Shown: positions 18,986 through 28,268, counted from the first letter of the stretch. The stretch: DNA of 64,000 nucleotides from Umezawaea sp049997955 (GCA_049997955.1 JAEBDY010000014.1:1-64000), one strand, 5' to 3'. Numbers and translations: made by a program. Notes: generated from the sequence alone by a model not told the origin.

Positions 18986-21900
18986 TCACGCGACCGAGTT
19001 TTCCGCAGCGGGCACTTCGGTGTCGTCCTTACAGGACGGGCACCGCCAGAAGTAAGGCATGCCCTTCTTCTTGTTTGATGAGCGGCGCAACTCGCGTTGC
19101 ACGCGGCAACGCGGACAGACCGGTGGATTGATGAATTCATCCGCCCGCAACTCCGCGAGCAGTCGCTTCGCGAACGCCGCACCGCGGCAGGTCAGCATGA
19201 TCTCCCGGGACATGTGCTGCGACAACGGGTTGTGACTGCCGATCAGCACCACCTGCCGGTCTATGACAACGATCTTCTTGTGCTCGACCCAGGACCGGAT
19301 CAGGCTTGCACCGGTGCCTTTGAGCTCCTCGATCCACTTCTGGTTGCCCGGCCTCTTCTGGATGAAGTCCTTGTCGTCGCGGGTGAACACCCGCACGTCC
19401 ACACCACGCTCTACGGCGTCGGCGATGAGCGGTATGAACGGCGCACCCTGCTTGCCCACCCACGGCGCCCACATCCACACGCTCCGGCGGGCCGTCGAAA
19501 TGCTGCGCCTCAGGGTCTCCTTGAAGGAGAACTCGTCGTCGACATCGGTGACGTCCACCAGTCCTCGCAGCAGCCCGCTCAATTCGGCCTCAACCCGCGA
19601 CACCGGTTGAAACTCGGCGGTGTCGTCGAGCCCAAGCAGTGCGCCCGCCCGGACCCATTGGATGCGCCCGGCGTTGGCCAGCCTGCCGACCGCGCCGAGC
19701 GGGGTACCTCCTCTCGCACCCTTGACCGCAGTCCTGGAGTTGACGATCAAGTAGAGGCGATGCCGCGCCCTGGTGATGCCGACTCCGAACAGTCGGACGG
19801 CGGCGTACTCGAAGTCGGACGCGTTGAGCTTGCCCCTGCTAATCCACCCCTGGCCGTCCTCGACCAAGTCGAAGATCACCGTGTCGAACTCGCGCCCCTG
19901 GAATGAGTGAGCGGTGCCAACCGGCACGGTCGCGTTCCTTCCGGCGTCCTGCAGCACGCTCAGGGTCGCCTCGGCCTGCTGCTTGAACGTCGTCACCACG
20001 CCCACATCACCGCCCTCGGCGATGTGGTGCTCTACGAGGACCCGTGCCAGCAGTGCACCGACAGGCCACCACCCTGCGTAGCGCGACGTCCTGTGCACCA
20101 CGCTCAGGTCAGGCAGACCGCTCACGTCGACGATGATGATTTCCGTATGGCGCTTCGGCACGCCGTCAACGGCACCGTCCTCCAGCACGCCGTAGATCAC
20201 GTCGTTCGCCAGTTCACGCAGTTCCGGTCCGAAGCGGAACTGCTGCAGCAGCGCTACCGCACCGGGGTTCTCGGCCACATCGACGTCGCTGCTGATGCCG
20301 CAGTGGGTAAAGCCGTCAGGTTTCACCCACTTCCGCACCCCCTTGTCATCGATGCGGTCGATGTCCCCGGTTACCGGACCGAGCTGGAGGAAATCCCCGA
20401 GCAGCACGGCGGTGCGCGTTGCTCTGCCGACGGCCAGCAGCACTTCGGCAAGCATGGCGGCGCCTGCTTCGTCAACCAGGACCACATCGAACCGCTGCCT
20501 CGCCACAGCGGGGTGCGCACGGGAGCGGGCCAGAGTCGTGGCGACCACCTGAGCCCGATCGACGATCTCCCCCTCCGCGTCACGCCGGAGCTTCGCGGCC
20601 TGCTTGTTCAATTCGCGGAGGCGGTTCTCCAACCGGGGTTGGTCACGGCGCCCGTCGCGCTGTAAGGCATGCAGCCGATTACGTTCGCCGTACCGTGCAG
20701 GCAAGTTGAGGGCAAGTGCTTCATGAACCGCCGCGTGATCCGCCTCGGTAGCGATCCCCAGCCGTTCCAGCCGCGCGCCCTCGGCCTTGGCTTGACGCAA
20801 CGAGGCGTTCGCCGCGGCGAGCCGCTCATGCGCCCGGTCTCGTGCGCCCTGCGCTTGGGTGACCCTGCGGTCGGCTCCCATGACGTACTCCGGGGTGATC
20901 ACGAGGTTCGCCTCGATCGACCGGACCTCGTCCTCAAGGAAATACCTGTGATTTGCGGCCCGCGCTTCAGCAGCGGCCATGGTCTTTTGCGCCGCCGCGA
21001 GGTTCTTCTTGGTGCGGTGGCGAGTGATCATGCCGGTAGCTCGCTGCAGTTCGAAGTGTGCGGCCGCGAGCTTCGTGCGCACGGCAGTGAGTTCGTGCTC
21101 CACCGTGACCAGCTGCTGCCGCAGTTGAGTGAGTTGCTGGAGTTGGACTCGTTGCGGGCGGATGCGCTCTTGCTCGGCTTTGGCGACGTCGACCTCCGCG
21201 CGCGCGGCGCTGAACGTCCTGTCAGCCTCCGTGCATTCCTCTGCGGCGGCGTCGAGGGTCGTCCTCAACGACACCAGTTCGTCGCGACGCTGGATCCTTT
21301 CGACAGCCCGGCTGTGAGCAGCGTGGTCATACCCCGCCAGTGCCTCATCGAGTTCCTTGATCCGCGTGTCGACCCGCTCCAAGGTGACGAGCTTCTCCTG
21401 GACGATGTCGAGTTCGGCGTCGACCTCGGCGGTGGCGCGAGCGGCCAACCGCTGCAGTTGAACGTTGTCGTCGGCAGCCAGTTCGGGGAGGTGTGGTGGA
21501 CCGACCCGGATGACCTGCCCCTGATCAGTGGGCAGGTGTTTGACAACCTCTTTGAGCGCGTTGTCCACGGCGATGTTGGCCGTCGACACGAGCAACACCC
21601 GTTTGCCGTCCTTGACCAGGTCCTCGATCGCACGGGAGAGGACTCGCGTCTTGCCGGTGCCCGGTGGACCCCATACTGCGTGCAGGCCGGGCTCGACGCA
21701 CGCTCGGTAAGCCTTCTGCTGGCGCGGGAGAAGGCCCGGCGGGTAGTCGGAGGCGGGGCCGGGGCTCAACGGGTCCAGGCGACCGGCGGCCAACTTGTCG
21801 GCCAGGGGTGCTTGGTCGAGTGCCAGCACGCCCTCGCGCAGTTTCTGCCAGAGGTGGCGGGGCGTGAGCCGGATCGTCCACACGTGGTCGCAGTCGGCCG

Positions 21901-22291
21901 GTAGCGCGCCGCTCACCTTGATCTTCAGCACACCATCGGCGACCTGAACCCGTTCGACGGGAAACGAGACACCGTTGTCCGGCCCTTCCTTGTCCCCGAG
22001 GCAGAGCTGGTCGAAGCTGTCCGCGGACGGAGCCCGCACACCCGACCGAAGGTCGAGGGTGAGCCACCCGCTGTCGTCACCCGGCAGCCGACTACTCCTC
22101 CCGAGCAGCTTCCAGTCGCTGTCCGCGCCCTTCGCTGATCCGGCGAGCACACGATCGACCGCTTCGACGACCTCACGCTTCCAACCCGATCCGAGGCCCC
22201 CTCGTGTCGTCACCGACCCAGTAAAGCAATGCAAGCGCGCAGATAACGAATCACCCGAAAGTGTGACCGCAATAATGCGGCGACCCGGCAT
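18986..22291 (-). CDS. SF1 helicase fused to PLD nuclease and zinc ribbon (Mokosh II-like)
   Basis: This 1101-residue protein joins a COG1112-type superfamily 1 helicase to a phospholipase D-type nuclease. Walker A GPPGTGKT is at residues 208-215. It is followed by a long coiled-coil insertion (about 285-560), a DEAG Walker B with GDFLQLGPV, motif V around AHSFQGREFDTVIFD and motif VI GITRARHR. The C-terminal PLD domain has one HKKIVVID motif (HxKx4D, 1004-1011) and SHNPLSQH. A final zinc ribbon has CPRC and CPSC. A COG1112 helicase plus PLD in one chain is the architecture described for Mokosh type II. One HKD per chain implies dimerisation to form the active site. It lies between an SNF2 ATPase gene and the unknown-protein/DUF1998 pair, all on the same strand. 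Confidence 0.88.
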   Translation of the reverse strand: MPGRRIIAVTLSGDSLSARLHCFTGSVTTRGGLGSGWKREVVEAVDRVLAGSAKGADSDWKLLGRSSRLPGDDSGWLTLDLRSGVRAPSADSFDQLCLGDKEGPDNGVSFPVERVQVADGVLKIKVSGALPADCDHVWTIRLTPRHLWQKLREGVLALDQAPLADKLAAGRLDPLSPGPASDYPPGLLPRQQKAYRACVEPGLHAVWGPPGTGKTRVLSRAIEDLVKDGKRVLLVSTANIAVDNALKEVVKHLPTDQGQVIRVGPPHLPELAADDNVQLQRLAARATAEVDAELDIVQEKLVTLERVDTRIKELDEALAGYDHAAHSRAVERIQRRDELVSLRTTLDAAAEECTEADRTFSAARAEVDVAKAEQERIRPQRVQLQQLTQLRQQLVTVEHELTAVRTKLAAAHFELQRATGMITRHRTKKNLAAAQKTMAAAEARAANHRYFLEDEVRSIEANLVITPEYVMGADRRVTQAQGARDRAHERLAAANASLRQAKAEGARLERLGIATEADHAAVHEALALNLPARYGERNRLHALQRDGRRDQPRLENRLRELNKQAAKLRRDAEGEIVDRAQVVATTLARSRAHPAVARQRFDVVLVDEAGAAMLAEVLLAVGRATRTAVLLGDFLQLGPVTGDIDRIDDKGVRKWVKPDGFTHCGISSDVDVAENPGAVALLQQFRFGPELRELANDVIYGVLEDGAVDGVPKRHTEIIIVDVSGLPDLSVVHRTSRYAGWWPVGALLARVLVEHHIAEGGDVGVVTTFKQQAEATLSVLQDAGRNATVPVGTAHSFQGREFDTVIFDLVEDGQGWISRGKLNASDFEYAAVRLFGVGITRARHRLYLIVNSRTAVKGARGGTPLGAVGRLANAGRIQWVRAGALLGLDDTAEFQPVSRVEAELSGLLRGLVDVTDVDDEFSFKETLRRSISTARRSVWMWAPWVGKQGAPFIPLIADAVERGVDVRVFTRDDKDFIQKRPGNQKWIEELKGTGASLIRSWVEHKKIVVIDRQVVLIGSHNPLSQHMSREIMLTCRGAAFAKRLLAELRADEFINPPVCPRCRVQRELRRSSNKKKGMPYFWRCPSCKDDTEVPAAENSVA

Positions 22292-22556
22292 GATCCCGGC
22301 AAATTCGAGCAGGGCTCACCCAGGATGCACCACCAAGCTGACGAGCTCGCATGTCAAAGGTCGAGCTGCCTCGATCCGACTTCGACAACAAGCTGCTCAA
22401 ACGGTTGAGCACAAGTCGGACGTCGCGGCGCAGGGCGCACTCACTCGGCTCGCACGTGCCGCACTCGTCGACGCCGAGCGGGTAAATGCCCAGATAAGCG
22501 AGCACTGCTCGGATCAACCGGACCATTTCTGTGGGGACGGCTTTTAACTCGACCAC
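22251..22556 (-). CDS. Small Cys-containing ORF overlapping the SF1-PLD start
   Basis: This 101-codon frame starts with GTG at 22556 and overlaps the first 41 nt of the helicase-PLD gene. The first 60 residues look protein-like and have high-G/C third positions (MVRLIRAVLAYLGIYPLG, then DECGTCEPSECALRRDV). The last third looks less natural. There is no recognised domain. If real, it would be coupled to the helicase-PLD gene; otherwise it is leader sequence. Confidence 0.38.
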   Translation of the reverse strand: MVELKAVPTEMVRLIRAVLAYLGIYPLGVDECGTCEPSECALRRDVRLVLNRLSSLLSKSDRGSSTFDMRARQLGGASWVSPARICRDHAGSPHYCGHTFG

Positions 22557-22868
22557 GCCCAGCCGCGAAACAACGCGGAACTTTACTCTTCTTGCAGGTC
22601 ACCGCAGCAAATACATTCGTTAATTGAGCCTGTCCGCTGCCTGCTACACATCCCTCGCCCGTCTCGAAGATTTAGAGCAGAAACTCCGCAGCGGGACGTC
22701 GCGCTACATTAATACACCAAAAACGGAAAAGGCACGATCGCAAGCTGTGACATAAGTATGCCGTAAATCTTCGTTCGGCTCGTAGCGGTTTAACGCAGGC
22801 CAAGATCTATATGCCGATTTCTGGTACCCTCACGAGAACAACGGACCTGACCTTCAAGGCGTAATGGA
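22557..22868. other. AT-rich spacer downstream of the SNF2 gene
   Basis: This 312-nt stretch is AT-richer than the flanking genes and has no convincing ORF. It is similar in length to the spacers at 10297-10664 and 18616-18985, but I saw no shared motif among them. It likely holds the promoter of the small ORF/helicase-PLD unit. Confidence 0.4.
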
Positions 22869-25004
22869 TCAGAGGCCGAGACGCCGGTACTCAGCTTCGA
22901 CCATCTCCCCCTGTTCCTCCGGGTCGATCGCCCGCGGATCGGCGTCCTTGGTGTCGCTGGGCCGGGCGTACTGGTCGAACGCCGAGATCTTCTCGGCCTG
23001 CTTCTCCCGGATGCGTTGGTCGATGGTGTCCTTGGCGAGCAAGCGGTGGACCTGCACGACGCTGACCTGGCCCATGCGGTAGGCACGGGCGACGGCCTGG
23101 TCCTCTTTGCTGGGACGCCACTGCGGTTCGGTGATGACCACGACCGACGCGGCCTGGATGTTCAGCCCCTCGCCACCTGTCTCGATCTGCACCAGTAGCA
23201 CTGCATGCCCCGCCTTCCCAGTGAAAGCGTCGAGCAGGTTCTGCCGCTGCACAGCCGGGGTATTGCCGTCCAATCGGCCAACGCTTTCGTCACCCAGCGA
23301 AGCGAAGGCGATGTCGAGCACGCGGTGGAAGTACGAGAAGACGATGACCTTGCGTCCGTCGTCCCGGGCCTCATCCACGATCTCCGCCAGCCGCTGCAGC
23401 TTTTGCGACTTGGGCCCGAAGGTCGCTTGACGCATCGCCATCGGCTGCTTGGCGATAACGGCTTTGCGGTACGCGTTGGCGTCCTCCGCATTCGGGAGCA
23501 CCCAGTCGTCGATTTCGATCTTGTTCGGCAACTCCATCAGCACGTCTTCGATGTTGCGCCGCAGGTAAGCAGGAGCGACCCGGCGTCGAAACTCCTCGGC
23601 ATCGGCACTTGCGCCCGCCATGGCCAGACCTGCGGCAAGACCCTTGTCGAGGTGCTGGACCAGGACGCGGAACTCCGACACGGTGTTCTCCATCGGCGTG
23701 CCGGTCAGCAGCAGGACCCTTTCGACCTTGTTCGCCAGGGCGCGGACGCGCTTCGTCTGCTTGGCCTCCGGGTTCTTCACCCGGTGCGCTTCGTCCACGA
23801 CGAGCATGTCGGCAGCCAGAGACGTCAGGTCGTCCAACGTGCGGATGGTGTCGTAGGTGACGACCGCGACGCCTCCGGTTTCCCGCCAGGCCTGGGTCGC
23901 GGCCGGCCTTCCAGGCCCGTGCAGGCTGTACGCGGTCAGGTTGGTGTGCTTGTCAATCTCTTGCAGCCAGTTCCACAACAAGGTCAGCGGGCAGATCACC
24001 AGGAAATGGCGCTGCTTGACCGCAGCCAGATGAACCATGACGGCAAGAGCCTGCACGGTCTTGCCGAGACCCATTTCATCACCCAGGATGCATTTCCTCC
24101 TCAAGATGACGAACTGGGCACCGAACGCTTGGTAGCCGAACAATGTCGTCTTCAAGCCCGTGGTGTGCAAGCCGACCGCACCGACCGCACGCCGTTCGGC
24201 CTGCGGCAGGAACCCTTGAGCACCTTCGCGTTCGTCGAGGTCGCCCCGGCCACCGAGGGAGGCCAACAGCGCGTTGAAACCCGCCGCGTCCCGCAAGTAC
24301 GAGGCCCACACGGTGTCAGCGTGGACAGCAGGGGTCGTCGCTCGGTTCAACGCCTCCAGTTCCGTGCGGAAGGCGAGCACCTCGGAGGAAGTCAGGACGC
24401 CGTCCAAGTCCAGCAAGGCATCGAGCACGCGCTGCCTTGGCGATCCCCACGTCAGGGCCATGCGCCACCAACTACGCGCAGGGGCGGCGGCCTGGGCAAC
24501 CAACGTCACGCGGTCGGAAAAGCCCTGCGAGCGTGCCTGCACTGCCGATCGCGTAGCGACGGCCTGCCGCAGGGCGGCGATGACACACAGGAGTTCGGTA
24601 TAGCCGGAATCGGGACGCTTCGGGTCGAAGCGGATGAGGACTCCGCGGCGGATCTCGTCGGCCAGTTCCCTCGCCGCCTTGGCGGCCTGCTGTGCGGTAT
24701 GCGGACCTACTCCGTGGTGTTCCTGCAACGTCGAGGTGTCATAAGGCAGAAGTTCAGCCACGCTCTTGTACCCGGCGTCCGCCAAGGCCTTGAGCTTCGT
24801 CCGCTCGTCCACCCGCACACGCAGATCCGTGACCGGCCGTGCGGCTAACCGGCTGAGGACTTCCGCGTCGATCAACCGAGCGATCTGCGCTTGGCCACCC
24901 CTCCGTAGGTGATCCGCACGCGCGGAATGAGCGGTACCGGCTTGGGCTAAGCGGTCCACTTGCCCGAACAGCTCCCTGGCCAGTCCGCGGACCGATGTAC
25001 CCAC
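22869..25004 (-). CDS. SNF2-family ATPase with N-terminal helix-hairpin-helix
   Basis: This SF2/SNF2 double-stranded DNA translocase has about 711 residues. I favour GTG 25004, which follows a GGAGG site by 6 nt, over ATG 25058. Numbered from the upstream ATG, a helix-hairpin-helix DNA-binding segment lies at about 86-136 (GYKSVAELLPYDTSTLQEH, GVGPHTAQQAAKAA). Walker A GDEMGLGKT is at 326-334, the DEAH motif VVDEAHRVKNP near 420, then LLLTGTPMEN, and the C-terminal lobe motif around QIETGGEGLNIQAA with a final ARAYRMGQ. No nuclease or methylase domain was found. DrmD of DISARM and ZorD of Zorya also carry SNF2 ATPases, so this gene may be the motor of the cassette it heads. Confidence 0.88.
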   Translation of the reverse strand: MGTSVRGLARELFGQVDRLAQAGTAHSARADHLRRGGQAQIARLIDAEVLSRLAARPVTDLRVRVDERTKLKALADAGYKSVAELLPYDTSTLQEHHGVGPHTAQQAAKAARELADEIRRGVLIRFDPKRPDSGYTELLCVIAALRQAVATRSAVQARSQGFSDRVTLVAQAAAPARSWWRMALTWGSPRQRVLDALLDLDGVLTSSEVLAFRTELEALNRATTPAVHADTVWASYLRDAAGFNALLASLGGRGDLDEREGAQGFLPQAERRAVGAVGLHTTGLKTTLFGYQAFGAQFVILRRKCILGDEMGLGKTVQALAVMVHLAAVKQRHFLVICPLTLLWNWLQEIDKHTNLTAYSLHGPGRPAATQAWRETGGVAVVTYDTIRTLDDLTSLAADMLVVDEAHRVKNPEAKQTKRVRALANKVERVLLLTGTPMENTVSEFRVLVQHLDKGLAAGLAMAGASADAEEFRRRVAPAYLRRNIEDVLMELPNKIEIDDWVLPNAEDANAYRKAVIAKQPMAMRQATFGPKSQKLQRLAEIVDEARDDGRKVIVFSYFHRVLDIAFASLGDESVGRLDGNTPAVQRQNLLDAFTGKAGHAVLLVQIETGGEGLNIQAASVVVITEPQWRPSKEDQAVARAYRMGQVSVVQVHRLLAKDTIDQRIREKQAEKISAFDQYARPSDTKDADPRAIDPEEQGEMVEAEYRRLGL

Positions 25005-25605
25005 TACACCCCTCCGCCCCATCCCAGCAGTCTCCACCGGACGAGGGCGACAAGACATCGGTCATGCGGGTGTCAGCCTTCCGGACGCACGCAAAATCCC
25101 GACAGGCACTCAGATTTTCAGCACGGCCTCGATCTCCAGGTTGATCCGCACCAGTTCGCCATAGTCGTGTGCCGCTCGAGAAGTCAGCGTTCTGAGCGAT
25201 CACGTGGATTTTGGTGAGGCTGCTGCATGAGCACGCAGCGAGCGCGTAGTACACGCTGGGGAGCCAATGGTGCTGCGCTCTCCGGCGTGGACTGGCGGAT
25301 AACCAGCGAAGGTCACGCTCGGCGAGCCGGAACACCGCGCCCGCGCGGAGCCTTCTCGGTCAGACCGGAGCTGCGACGCTGAAGCTGCCCACCGCGGAGC
25401 CCGGCCTGGTGCTGCACCCGGCCCTGACGCTCAGATGCCTGATGCGCCGCGACATCAACGCCATGATGGGCATCGCCACCACCTCGCCGTCCGGAGAACT
25501 GGGCGACACTCACAACCAGGATCACCAGTGATGCCAACTGCACAACGCCGCGCCGTGAACTCTCAACCGCCTTCAAAACACCTCGAACAGCATCATCCAA
25601 GCAAA

Positions 25606-26070
25606 GCGATATAGTCATACGGCGCATCGCAAGTCGCCTTCAGCCTGGTCTGAAGAGACGACCACTTGACCAACCGATATGTTGCGACCTTCTCCCCCAG
25701 GGCCGCCCGATTAAGTGCGCGACCTGCGAAAACACTGGATCTGCAGGTCGCGGCGGTGCCGTTGGATGCTGTTGAACGCAGTACCGTGCCGTTGTCACAT
25801 CTTGAATCCTCCCATTTGACTCCCACTCCCCCACAAAACCGGCGACTACGCAAAGGCACCACGCACGTCATCCATCACCACATCGGTATGAACCGGCCAC
25901 CGCCATCGTCGACACACCACCCAACACCAGCCTGAACGGGACGACACCAGCCGACCCGGCGAAGCAGCATCCCCGATAGCACCACGACGCCGTCGACCAG
26001 GCGGTATGCCTCCCCTGCACAGGTCGGGGTGTCCGAATCTCGCAAGAACGAGGTCCTGGTCTGGCACCGT
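25606..26070 (+). repeat. Dispersed repeat, copy A (~465 bp)
   Basis: This stretch is alignable by eye along most of its length with 45200-45675. Shared blocks include agagacgacc, ccttctcccccagggccgcc, aacactggatctgcaggtcg, cggcggtgccgttgga and gggacgacaccagccgac. On the - strand both copies have a frame reading WEDSRC then SNGTAATCRSSV and AALGEKV. The copies differ at many nonsynonymous positions, so whether the conserved unit is protein, RNA or a mobile element is open. The left end is a perfect hairpin. Confidence 0.75.
25633..25662. repeat. Hairpin at the end of repeat copy A
   Basis: Arms GTCG-c-CTTCAG and CTGAAG-aga-CGAC flank a 6-nt loop (cctggt). The identical arms occur in copy B with a different loop, which indicates the stem is conserved. 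There is no U-run after it on either strand, so it does not look like a simple intrinsic terminator. Confidence 0.65.
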
Positions 26071-26268
26071 CCTGCGCGGGCAGCGCCATCGTTGAACCTG
26101 TCGAATGACCCTCCACCTCTTGGTAAAGATGAATAGTGCGTCTTCCGCACCCGCACCCTGGATGGACTCATCAATGAGTACAAATATGCCACTTGATCAG
26201 CACCAATGACTTTTTGAACGGCAGGACCGTTGCTTTCGCAAGCCCCGCCTCGAGGTGTTGTCGGGCTC

Positions 26269-28203
26269 CTACCCGAGTCCTCGGACCTTGCGGTATAACG
26301 CGAGCAGGCCCTCCGCACGGCCGTGCTCACCAGCCTTCAGGTACGCGCAGCGGGCGGCCTCCAAGTGATGCCGCGCGGCGACCAGGTCACCGAGGTCGAT
26401 TTCCATCAGCATGAGCCGTTTGTGCGCCCTTCCCTCCAGATCGCTGCTACCGCTCTGCTCGCAGATCTCGATACAGGTCCGGTAGTGGGCGACAGCCAGT
26501 TCGGGCTTCTCCTGGCGGCGAGCGAGCACGCCCATGCTGAAGTGGATCTGCGCCTCACCGGTTCGGTCACCCGCCTCGCGATAGACGACCAGCGCCCGAC
26601 GATATTGCTTCCACGCGGAGCGGAAGTTGTTCCTGCGCCGAGCAAGCGAGCCTAAGTTGTGTAGCGCCCGAGCCTGCCCCTGGTGATCACCAAGCATCAG
26701 ACTTATGGCCGCGGCGGCGTCGAACCGTTCCTGCGCGGGCGTGTAGTGGTCCATCTCGCGATGGATCCTGCCGAGTCCGCGGAGTGCCTTGGCCTCGCCG
26801 AGCCGGTCACCGAGGCGCACCGCAGCGTCGAGGGCCAGCTCGTAGGACGCAAGCCCGTCCTCTCCGTAGCGGCGGCGGTAGAACAGGAATGTGCCCATTG
26901 CGAAGGCGAGCCGCAGTACTCGGTCGTAGTGCCCGTGCCGGTGAGCGAGCGCGATGGCACCAACCAGATTGCCCCGTTCGGTCTGCAGCCACGCATGGGC
27001 CTGCTTTCGGGTCTCGATCGGCGGTCGCCGCCGTTCCGCGAGCTCCGTCGCGTCGATGTAGAAGTCGAGCAGGCGCACGGTTGCTGCTCGACGGTTGGCT
27101 TCAGAATCCTGCGTCGCGGCGTGTTCCGCCGCGTACAACCGCAGCAGGTCGTGGAACCGATACCAGCCGCGTGGCTCGCCGTGCGCGATCATGTGGGCAC
27201 GGCACAGCCCGTTGAGCAGCTTCTTGGTGTCACGCGGCGGCAGTTCAGCCAGCGCAGCGGCTGCCTCACCGCTCACCTGCCTGCCGGGGTTGAGCGACAA
27301 CAACCGGAAGAGCTTCGCCTCGGCGCCCCCGAGACGGGCGTGCGACAGGTCGAAGGCTGCCCGCACAGCGAGGTTCTCGTGGTAACTCAACTCGCTGAGC
27401 CTCGTCGTCGCCTCCCGTAACGACACGGCCACCTCGGCGAGTGGCAGCTCCGGATCGTCGGACAGCAACGCCGCGACGATGCCCAGCGCCAGCGGAAGAC
27501 GCCCGCAGAGCCTGGCGATGTCCTGTGCTGCTCGCTCGTCGCCGCCGATCCGCAGATCGGCCGGATCAGCTGCCAGCAGGACGTTGTCCAGCATCGCCAT
27601 CGAGTCGGGCTCGGAGAGCACGTCGAGCTTGATCTTCCGCGAGCCCTGCAGTTCACCCAGGGTGTGCCTGCTCGTCACCAATACCCGGTGCGTCGCGCCC
27701 GACGGCAGCAACGGCCTGACTTGACCGGCTGACGAGGCGTTGTCCAGCACGATGAGCATCGGCTTGGCACATTCGGCCAATCTGGTGCGGTAGAGCGCCT
27801 CACGCGCTGCCTGTTCCCCTGGCACCTGCGCGGCAGGCACCCCGAGCGCATGCAGAAACGCCAAAAGAGCCGTCTGCGGCTCGACGCGCATCTCGGCTGA
27901 ATATCCCTGCATGTCCACGAATAGCACACCACCAGTGAACAGGCGCGAATCGATGGCATCATGCGCCGCCTTGATCGCCAACGTGGTCTTGCCTACCCCC
28001 GCCAGGCCCATGACGATGGACACCACGACCGGCCAAGGGCTGCGCAACGCCTCGGCGAGTAGTGCGAGATCCGCATTCCGGCCCGTGAAGCCCGCATCGA
28101 CTGGCGGTAGCCCAGCGAGCGCTGTCGGAGTGGGTGCGTGCAGGTGAATGTCCTTGGCCTGCAGCACGAGCCCGTTGACGTTCCCGGTCAGTTCATTTCG
28201 CAT
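26269..28203 (-). CDS. NB-ARC/TPR regulator-like protein (AfsR-type without SARP domain)
   Basis: This 644-residue STAND protein uses the start at 28203, where MRNELTGNVNGLVLQ is the usual N-terminus of this group; the longer frame from 28263 adds unrelated residues. The P-loop GLAGVGKTT is at residues 66-74, with FTGR upstream of it (FTGRNADLALLAEAL) and the Walker B region MLIVLDNASSAGQV. The GLPLALG-like motif appears as GRLPLALGIVAALL, and the winged helix is followed by tetratricopeptide repeats to the C-terminus. There is no DNA-binding SARP domain, so it more likely acts as a signal-dependent oligomerising switch. An IS element sits 56 bp upstream of the start and may separate it from its native promoter. 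Confidence 0.85.
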   Translation of the reverse strand: MRNELTGNVNGLVLQAKDIHLHAPTPTALAGLPPVDAGFTGRNADLALLAEALRSPWPVVVSIVMGLAGVGKTTLAIKAAHDAIDSRLFTGGVLFVDMQGYSAEMRVEPQTALLAFLHALGVPAAQVPGEQAAREALYRTRLAECAKPMLIVLDNASSAGQVRPLLPSGATHRVLVTSRHTLGELQGSRKIKLDVLSEPDSMAMLDNVLLAADPADLRIGGDERAAQDIARLCGRLPLALGIVAALLSDDPELPLAEVAVSLREATTRLSELSYHENLAVRAAFDLSHARLGGAEAKLFRLLSLNPGRQVSGEAAAALAELPPRDTKKLLNGLCRAHMIAHGEPRGWYRFHDLLRLYAAEHAATQDSEANRRAATVRLLDFYIDATELAERRRPPIETRKQAHAWLQTERGNLVGAIALAHRHGHYDRVLRLAFAMGTFLFYRRRYGEDGLASYELALDAAVRLGDRLGEAKALRGLGRIHREMDHYTPAQERFDAAAAISLMLGDHQGQARALHNLGSLARRRNNFRSAWKQYRRALVVYREAGDRTGEAQIHFSMGVLARRQEKPELAVAHYRTCIEICEQSGSSDLEGRAHKRLMLMEIDLGDLVAARHHLEAARCAYLKAGEHGRAEGLLALYRKVRGLG

Positions 28204-28258
28204 GAGACCCTTTGTACGGCGCGACACTCGCACGGCAAACCCAGGGATCAACGGTTCG

Positions 28259-28268
28259 CCCAAGGCCC
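28259..28268. repeat. Target-site duplication, left
   Basis: CCCAAGGCCC here is repeated exactly at 29909-29918 and brackets the IS4-type element, showing transposition into a single copy of this site. Confidence 0.85.

Larger units (their letters stand above)
25005..26268. other. Gene-poor region with repeat copy A
   Basis: No intact gene was seen in these 1264 nt. Fragments that look like decayed coding sequence are present: on the - strand near 25140-25200 a frame ends YGELVRINLEIEAVLKI, and on the + strand near 25373-25530 a frame reads TAEPGLVLHPALTLRCLM before a stop. The 25.6-26.07 kb part is one copy of a repeat also found at 45.2 kb. The region looks like a graveyard of small insertions. 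Confidence 0.5.

Noticed and set aside
18616..22868. Shared regulatory motif among the AT-rich spacers of the helicase cassette
   Set aside because: The spacers are similar in length and composition but no common motif was found by eye.
7757..25004. Calling the region DISARM or Zorya
   Set aside because: No methylase (DISARM) and no recognisable MotA-type ZorA; the DUF1998 domain is fused to a helicase and PLD to another. Only partial resemblance can be claimed.
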